Shown in pieces: positions 11,896-16,247 of a stretch of 16,247 bases of DNA. Position numbers and translations under genes: made by a program. The notes under the pieces were generated by a model. The model worked only from the letters and a program-made list of their open reading frames with translations. It did no database searches and was not told the origin of the DNA. The stretch is from DATATV01 sp035551355 (GTDB taxonomy: Bacteria > Actinomycetota > Actinomycetes > Mycobacteriales > Pseudonocardiaceae), in NCBI GenBank assembly GCA_035551355.1, contig DASZNF010000145.1, positions 1 through 16,247 of the forward strand. The letters run 5' to 3'. The first letter of the stretch is position 1. Every line of letters starts with the position of its first letter.

Positions 11896-14115
11896 CTACT
11901 TTCCAGCGGTGGCAGGCGTTTCGACCGGAACGAGTCCGGACAATGCCTGTGGCAGCGGGGCTTGGTGCAGCACACCGAGACGTTGGGTGGCCCGGGTCAG
12001 CGCGACGTAGAGCTCGGCCGCCCCGCGCGGACCGTCGGCCAGAATGCGCTCCGGCGCCACGACCAGCACCGCGTCGAACTCCAGGCCCTTGGTTTCCGCG
12101 GCGGGCACCGTGCCCGGCACGCCCGGCGGCCCGATCACCACGCTGGTGCCCTCCCGGCCCGCCTCTTCCCGGACGAATTCCTCGATGGCAGCGGGTATTT
12201 CATCCTCGCTGACCTGCCGGGACCACGGAGCCACCCCGCACGCCCGCACCGACTCCGGCGGCTGCACGCCCGGCGCGAACTCGGCCAGCAGGCTGGCGGC
12301 CACGGTCATGATCTCGGCGGGCGTGCGGTAGTTGACCGACAGCCCCCGGTACACCCAGCGGTCGGGCACGTAGGGCTTGAGCATGGTGTCCCACGACGTC
12401 GCTCCGGCCACCGACCGGCGCTGGGCCAGATCGCCGACCACGGTGAACGACCGGCCCGGGCAGCGCCGCATCAGCACTCGCCAGTCCATTTCGGACAGTT
12501 CCTGGGCCTCGTCGACCACCACGTGCCGGTAGGTCCAGTCCCGGTCCGCGGCAGCCCGTTCGACCAGTTCCCGGGTGTCCTGTTCGATGAAGCGGTCGGC
12601 CAGGTCCTCGGCGTAGAGCAGGTCGGTGGCGTACAGGTGGTCCTCGTCGTCCATCGAGTCGGCGCGGCTGATCATGCTGTCCAGCACGTTCGCCGCGTAC
12701 TCGGCCTCCGCCTTGCTCTCGACCTCGGCCCGGCGCTGGCGTTCGGCGGCCGCGTCGGCTGCCTTGTCCCGGCCCAGCAGGTCGATCAGCTCGTCGAGCA
12801 ACGGCACGTCCGACACCGTCCACGCGCCACCGTCGGCCCGCCACAGCACCGGGTTCGCGTTGATCACGCGCAGTCGTTCCGGCGAGCTGAACAGCGGGGC
12901 CAGCAACGTTTCCGGGGTGAGAATCGGCCAGAGTTCGTCGAGCGCGGCGGTGAACGCGTCGTTGCCCGCGAGCTCGATGAGCAGGTCCGAGCGCAGCTGC
13001 TCCCAGGCGGGTTTGTCCGTACGAGTCAGCCAGCCGCGGCCGATGCGCGGGATGGCGCGTTCGGTCAGCACGTAGGTGATGATGTCGGTGAACACCGCGC
13101 GGGCCTCGTTGTGCGGCAGGTCGCTGGCCCGCGCCTCGTCTCGCGCCCATTCGGCGGTTTCGGCGTCGATCCGGCTGGTGACCCCGCCCAGCTCGATCGG
13201 GATCGGCTGCTCCGGCAGCCGCTGCCGGTCGGCGACGGCCGCGGCCAGCACGTTCAGCATGATGCGCGATCCCTTGATCCGCGCGGCTTCCGGGGTGTCC
13301 TCGGCGGTGGTATGCAGGCCGGGCAGCAGGTCTCCGGGGGTCATGAACACCACGTCGGACTCGCCGAGCGAGGGCAGCACCCGGCCGATGTGGTTGAGGA
13401 ACGCCGGGTTGGGGCCGACCACGAGCACCCCGTGGCGTTCCATCCGTTCCCGCTGGGTGTAGAGCAGGTAGGCCACGCGGTGCAACGCGACCACGGTCTT
13501 TCCGGTGCCCGGCCCGCCCTCGATGACCAGCACGCCCGGGTGATCGAGCCGGATGATGGCGTCCTGCTCGGCCTGGATGGTGGCCACGATGTCGCGCATG
13601 CTCTCGCCGCGGGGCGCGTTGACCGCCGCGAGCAGGGCCGCGTCGCTGTGTCCGTCGTCGCGTTCGCCTCCGCCGGGGCGGCCGAGGAGCTCGTCGGTGA
13701 ACTCGGCGATCTGGCGGCCGCGGGTGAGGAACTGGCGGCGGACCCGCATGTTCTCCGGGGTCGCCGCGGTGGCCACGTAGAAGGCCCGCGAGGCCGGGGC
13801 GCGCCAGTCCAGCAGCACCGGGTGGTATTCGTCGTCCTCGTCGAAAAGGCCGATGCGTCCGATGTAGGAATGCTCACCGGACAGGGATTCCAGCCGGCCG
13901 AAGCACAGTCCGTTGTCGGCGACGTTGAGCCGTTTCATCTCTTTGCCGCGCGCCCGCACCTCGACGTCGCGTTCCATGGGGGTGCCGCCGGTGCCCAGCA
14001 GCGCGGCCTCGTATTCCCTCTTCACGCGAGCGCGCTCGGCGTCCAGCCGCCGGTAGAGCCCGGCCACGTAGCTGCGCTCGGAGCGCAATTCCTCTTCATA
14101 CCCCGCAGTTGACAC
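11896..14115 (-). CDS. HelD/HelR-type RNA polymerase recycling motor ATPase (superfamily I helicase-like)
   Basis: A 739-aa protein. The N-terminal part has the HelD signature region, SYIGRIGL (83-90) and LLDWRAPASRAFYVAT (101-116), after a coiled-coil-like start (5-40). Superfamily I motor motifs follow: Walker A GGPGTGKT (200-207), Walker B DEAQE (535-539), GDLAQ (561-565), NYRTP (595-599), ETKGLEFD (674-681) and VALTRATQRLGVLH (704-717). HelD proteins free stalled RNA polymerase from DNA, and actinobacterial HelR homologues also protect it from rifamycins. UvrD/Rep-type DNA helicase is less likely given the N-terminal signature. GTG 14115 is chosen; GAGGGG lies only 3 nt upstream, so spacing is short. 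An out-of-frame ATG at 14117 overlaps it. No in-window partner is obvious, and it appears to be a single-gene unit. Confidence 0.85.
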   Translation of the reverse strand: MSTAGYEEELRSERSYVAGLYRRLDAERARVKREYEAALLGTGGTPMERDVEVRARGKEMKRLNVADNGLCFGRLESLSGEHSYIGRIGLFDEDDEYHPVLLDWRAPASRAFYVATAATPENMRVRRQFLTRGRQIAEFTDELLGRPGGGERDDGHSDAALLAAVNAPRGESMRDIVATIQAEQDAIIRLDHPGVLVIEGGPGTGKTVVALHRVAYLLYTQRERMERHGVLVVGPNPAFLNHIGRVLPSLGESDVVFMTPGDLLPGLHTTAEDTPEAARIKGSRIMLNVLAAAVADRQRLPEQPIPIELGGVTSRIDAETAEWARDEARASDLPHNEARAVFTDIITYVLTERAIPRIGRGWLTRTDKPAWEQLRSDLLIELAGNDAFTAALDELWPILTPETLLAPLFSSPERLRVINANPVLWRADGGAWTVSDVPLLDELIDLLGRDKAADAAAERQRRAEVESKAEAEYAANVLDSMISRADSMDDEDHLYATDLLYAEDLADRFIEQDTRELVERAAADRDWTYRHVVVDEAQELSEMDWRVLMRRCPGRSFTVVGDLAQRRSVAGATSWDTMLKPYVPDRWVYRGLSVNYRTPAEIMTVAASLLAEFAPGVQPPESVRACGVAPWSRQVSEDEIPAAIEEFVREEAGREGTSVVIGPPGVPGTVPAAETKGLEFDAVLVVAPERILADGPRGAAELYVALTRATQRLGVLHQAPLPQALSGLVPVETPATAGK

Positions 14116-14118
14116 ATG

Positions 14119-14160
14119 CCCCTCACAGCGGCTAAGCTAATATTAGATTCGGTGAGTTCT
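14119..14160 (-). promoter_or_regulatory. AT-rich promoter region with palindrome upstream of the HelD-like gene
   Basis: The perfect palindrome CTAATATTAG (14137-14146) is one of the most AT-rich spots in the window. It contains TAATAT/TATTAG, usable as a -10 on the minus strand about 25-30 nt before GTG 14115. No convincing -35 is seen, and no rifamycin-associated palindrome of the GGGGCTT...AAGCCCC type (recalled consensus). Confidence 0.35.
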
Positions 14161-14170
14161 CCATTGGCTT

Positions 14171-14215
14171 ATGGAGTGCACGCCGACTTTTTATTGTCCA
14201 TCACGTGTCAAGTCG
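14171..14215 (-). terminator. Possible stem-loop downstream of the DNA glycosylase gene
   Basis: CCGACTT near 14182 pairs with AAGTCGG near 14211, separated by about 20 nt, just after the glycosylase stop codon at 14219 (minus strand). The stem is 7 bp and the loop long, so this is weak. It is the only structure seen in the gap between the two minus-strand genes. Confidence 0.3.
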
Positions 14216-14218
14216 GTG

Positions 14219-14788
14219 CTATTTCGCGGCGGCTTTGGCCGCCTTTTTGAAGGCCCGGACCTCGGCCAGCGACTGCGGGCTGGTGACGTCGGCGATGGAC
14301 CGGTGCGAGTCGGTGTCGCCGTAGCCGCCCGCTGCCTCGCGCCACCCGGTCGGCCGCACGCCGAGCTGCTTGCCAAGGAGGGCGAGGAAGATGCGCGCCT
14401 TCTGGTCGCCGTAACCAGGCAGTGCCCTGAGCCGCTTCAGCACCTCCTTGCCGGCCGGTTTCCCGTCGGTCCAGATGCGGTCGGCGTGCCCGTCGTAGTG
14501 CTCGACGATGTGCTCGGCCAGGGCGTGCACCCGGCGGGCCATGGCGCCGCCGTAGCGGTGGATGGCCGGTTTGGTGACGCACAGCTCGACGAACTCCTCG
14601 AGATCGAACTCAGCGATCCGCCGGACGTCGAACCCACCCATCCGCTCGGCGATCTTGCGCGGCCCGTTGAACGCGACCTCCATGGCGATCTGTTGATCAA
14701 GCAGCATGCCGGTGAGCAGCGCGAACGGGTCGGTGGACAGCAGGGTGTCCGCGTCCGGGTCACCGGTCAGATGCAGGTCCGCGTTCAT
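14219..14788 (-). CDS. HhH-GPD family base-excision DNA glycosylase
   Basis: This 189-aa cytoplasmic protein matches a short actinobacterial HhH-GPD group. LLDQQIAMEVAFNGPRKI (29-46) corresponds to the QQ region of AlkA/EndoIII-type glycosylases. The helix-hairpin-helix is LRALPGYGDQKARIFLALLG (120-139), followed by GGYGDTDSHRS (154-164), where Asp158 or Asp160 could be the catalytic acid. In the hairpin the position of the EndoIII lyase Lys is Gln129, with Lys130 one residue on, so the enzyme is more likely monofunctional. It ends in a Lys/Ala tail. Its role would be removal of damaged bases; the exact lesion is unknown. ATG 14788 has no clear Shine-Dalgarno, so a leaderless transcript is possible. 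It diverges from the P450 gene. Confidence 0.8.
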   Translation of the reverse strand: MNADLHLTGDPDADTLLSTDPFALLTGMLLDQQIAMEVAFNGPRKIAERMGGFDVRRIAEFDLEEFVELCVTKPAIHRYGGAMARRVHALAEHIVEHYDGHADRIWTDGKPAGKEVLKRLRALPGYGDQKARIFLALLGKQLGVRPTGWREAAGGYGDTDSHRSIADVTSPQSLAEVRAFKKAAKAAAK

Positions 14789-14876
14789 GGCGTCAGGATC
14801 GCACAGTCCGGGCCGGCGGCGTGATCGAGACGACGGCGCGGCTGCACGATCTCGATCCCCGATGGGGGCGATGATG

Positions 14877-14902
14877 ATCGGTAGGCCGATATAGTCGGTC
14901 CA
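14877..14902 (+). promoter_or_regulatory. Leaderless P450 promoter with adjoining inverted repeat
   Basis: TATAGT (14890-14895) lies 7 nt before the P450 start GTG at 14903, so transcription would start at or next to the start codon. No Shine-Dalgarno and no good -35 are seen. ATCGG (14877-14881), TAGG, CCGAT (14886-14890) forms an inverted repeat that abuts the -10, a typical repressor position. A second short palindrome, GTCCA-G-TGGAC (14898-14908), covers the start codon. Confidence 0.45.
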
Positions 14903-16102
14903 GTGGACGGCACTATCGAGCAACCGGTGCGGTTGCGCCGCGACTTCGTGCAGCATCCGCACGAGCTGTACCGGCGGTTGCGCACCGAGGGCCCGGCGCA
15001 TCAGGTGACGATGTGGGGCGGGGTGCCGGCGTGGCTGGTCACCCGCCACCCCGAGGCGCGGGCGTTGCTCACCGATCCCAGACTGGGCAAGGATTACGCG
15101 CGGCAGGTGGAGTTGTTCCCGCCGGGCGTGACCGGGGCGATCGTGTCCCGGCTGGGCGCGCACATGCTCAATTCCGATCCGCCCGACCACACCCGGCTGC
15201 GCAAACTGGTCACCAAGGCGTTCACCGCTCGGGCGGTGGCGCGGTTGCGCCCGCGGGTTGAGACCCTGGTGAACGAGTTGCTCGACGCGCTGCCCACCGG
15301 CCGGGCGGTGGATCTGATCGAGGGGTTCGCGCTCCCGCTGCCGATCGGGGTGATCAGCGCACTGCTGGGCGTGCCGGACGTGGACCGGGCTCGTTTCGCG
15401 GGCTGGACGAAACCGTTCATCACCACCTCCACCCCGGAGGAGGTGCGCGCGGCCGAAACCGACGTGGTCGACTACCTGCACACCCTGGTCGCGGCCAAGC
15501 GCGCCGAACCGGGCGAGGACGTGCTCTCGGCGCTCGTGCAGGTCTCCGACGACGGCGACCGGTTGAGCGGCGAGGAACTGCTCGCCATGTCCTTCCTGTT
15601 GATCCTGGCCGGGTTCGAGACGACGGTGAACCTGATCGGCAACGGCACCCGCGCGTTGCTGGGCGAACCGGAGCAGTTGGCGTTGTTGCGCGCGGATTCC
15701 TCGCTCCTGCCACGGGCGGTGGAGGAGTTCCTGCGGTTCGAGAGCCCGCTGAACATGGCCACCAGCCGGTTCACCCACGAGCCGGTCACCGTGGGCGAGG
15801 TGGAGATCCCGGCCGGCCAGTTGGTGATGATCGCGCTGCTGGCGGCCAACCGGGACGACACGCAGTTCGCCGAGCCGGATCGGCTGGACGTCACCCGCGC
15901 GGACAATCCGCATGTGGCGTTCGGGCACGGCATCCACTACTGCCTCGGCGCTCCACTGGCCAGGCTCGAGGGCAAGGTCGCGTTCGGCGCGCTGTTTGGC
16001 CGGTTCCCCGACTTGTCGCTGGCGGCCGACCCGGCGACGCTTCGCTGGCGGCCAAGCAGCCTCATCCACGGCCTGGAAGCGCTCCCGGTCCGGATCGGCT
16101 AA
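14903..16102 (+). CDS. Cytochrome P450 (bacterial class I, CYP105/107-like)
   Basis: This 399-aa soluble P450 has typical length. I-helix motif AGFETT (236-241) with the acid-alcohol pair Glu239-Thr240/241, the ExxR motif at Glu275-Arg278 (EEFLRFESPL), and heme-binding FGHGIHYCLG (340-349) with Cys347 as the iron ligand. Segments such as WGGVPAWLVTRHPEARALL (38-56) and DPPDHTRLRKLV (92-103, C-helix) resemble CYP105/CYP107 enzymes of actinomycetes, which hydroxylate or epoxidise secondary metabolites or xenobiotics. No ferredoxin or reductase gene is adjacent, so it must use partners encoded elsewhere. Substrate cannot be told from sequence. GTG 14903 is chosen because it follows a -10 element at leaderless spacing and begins a normal P450 N-terminus. 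Confidence 0.93.
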   Translation: MDGTIEQPVRLRRDFVQHPHELYRRLRTEGPAHQVTMWGGVPAWLVTRHPEARALLTDPRLGKDYARQVELFPPGVTGAIVSRLGAHMLNSDPPDHTRLRKLVTKAFTARAVARLRPRVETLVNELLDALPTGRAVDLIEGFALPLPIGVISALLGVPDVDRARFAGWTKPFITTSTPEEVRAAETDVVDYLHTLVAAKRAEPGEDVLSALVQVSDDGDRLSGEELLAMSFLLILAGFETTVNLIGNGTRALLGEPEQLALLRADSSLLPRAVEEFLRFESPLNMATSRFTHEPVTVGEVEIPAGQLVMIALLAANRDDTQFAEPDRLDVTRADNPHVAFGHGIHYCLGAPLARLEGKVAFGALFGRFPDLSLAADPATLRWRPSSLIHGLEALPVRIG

Positions 16103-16130
16103 GCAGCCCGCCCTACGCCGCTGACGGCAC

Positions 16131-16144
16131 CGCCGATCGCGGCG
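16131..16144. terminator. Small hairpin between convergent P450 and VOC genes
   Basis: CGCCG (16131-16135), ATCG, CGGCG (16140-16144) lies in the 49-bp gap between two convergent stop codons. With only five base pairs it is a weak terminator candidate. Confidence 0.3.
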
Positions 16145-16151
16145 ACGTGCG

Positions 16152-16247
16152 CTACCCGGGCTCGTGTGAGGCGGGCGGCCAGGGGCCAAGGGGCCTGCCG
16201 ATTTCCCATTCGTGGCCGAACGGGTCGAAGATCCGGCCAAGGCGCCA
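16152..16247 (-). CDS. VOC (glyoxalase/bleomycin-resistance fold) protein, C-terminal end only
   Basis: The last 31 codons of a minus-strand gene that continues past the window, ending at TAG (16152-16154). The visible part, RIFDPFGHEWEIGRPLGPWPP, is very like the C-terminal strand of PhnB/YdcE-like VOC proteins ('DPFGHRWEI'), where the Glu of WEI is a metal ligand in metal-dependent members. Function of the full protein cannot be told; such proteins include antibiotic-binding and isomerase-type members. Confidence 0.8.
   Translation of the reverse strand, partial: WRLGRIFDPFGHEWEIGRPLGPWPPASHEPG

Noticed and set aside
11893..14112. 739-aa plus-strand frame opposite the HelD-like gene
   Set aside because: It mirrors the HelD-like gene codon for codon in length and is His/Gly/Arg/Val-rich, the usual antisense shadow.
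14840..14885. Repeated CGAT words upstream of the P450 gene as another SARP array
   Set aside because: The copies are 6, 8 and 9 bp apart rather than 11, so they do not fit the array pattern seen at the other two sites.
14789..16240. Long N-terminal extension of the glycosylase frame
   Set aside because: It runs antisense through the P450 gene and lacks any fold; the family begins at the Met at 14788.
1..16247. tRNA, rRNA, CRISPR array, insertion sequence or prophage genes
   Set aside because: No tRNA-like clover-leaf, no regularly spaced repeat-spacer array, no transposase or integrase motifs were seen in reading both strands.

Overview
The window is very GC-rich (roughly 70% or more by eye), with GTG starts, 4-base gene overlaps, SARP-type regulators and type VII (ESX) secretion proteins. 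This suggests a filamentous actinomycete, most likely of the Pseudonocardiales. The order is inferred from gene content; no marker gene is present to prove it.

Layout. Positions 1-270 (minus) hold the 5' end of a secreted beta-1,3-glucanase-like enzyme, with a perfect CebR-type operator (312-325) upstream. Next is a haloacetate-dehalogenase-like alpha/beta hydrolase (458-1315, minus). Diverging from it is a two-component system: a DesK-type membrane histidine kinase (1475-2653) overlapping by 4 nt a 498-aa response regulator (2650-4146). That regulator is unusual: a complete NarL-type regulator (receiver plus LuxR helix-turn-helix) is fused in one frame to a complete SARP activator (OmpR-type winged helix plus BTAD). 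Converging on it is a six-gene minus-strand operon (8346 down to 4167) that looks like an ESX cargo and chaperone module: a PPE/WXG100-like protein with a glycine-zipper segment, two small proteins with YxxxE/YxxxD export motifs, an EspG-like chaperone, a YbaB/EspL-like protein, and a WSG protein with a Ser/Thr/Gly tail. No ESX core machinery (EccB/C/D/E, MycP) is in the window.

Diverging from the ESX operon is a large AfsR-class SARP-ATPase-TPR regulator (8519-11854). It converges, across a 12-bp-stem terminator, on a HelD-type RNA-polymerase-recycling motor ATPase (11896-14115, minus). Then come an HhH-GPD DNA glycosylase (14219-14788, minus), a divergent cytochrome P450 that appears leaderless (14903-16102), and the 3' end of a VOC/glyoxalase-fold protein (16152-16247, minus). 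All intergenic gaps are under 200 bp.

Main hypothesis. Two intergenic regions carry heptamer direct repeats at exactly 11-bp pitch, the architecture of SARP-controlled promoters. One (1363-1391) precedes the two-component system. The other (8396-8424) precedes the ESX operon, and there the last repeat sits 8 bp from a -10 element, as in known SARP promoters. The two arrays share a core close to TCAKCG. Together with the NarL-SARP hybrid, this suggests a membrane-sensing system that controls itself and an ESX cargo operon through its SARP half. This is inference; the divergent AfsR-like protein, or a PhoP-type regulator, could bind instead.
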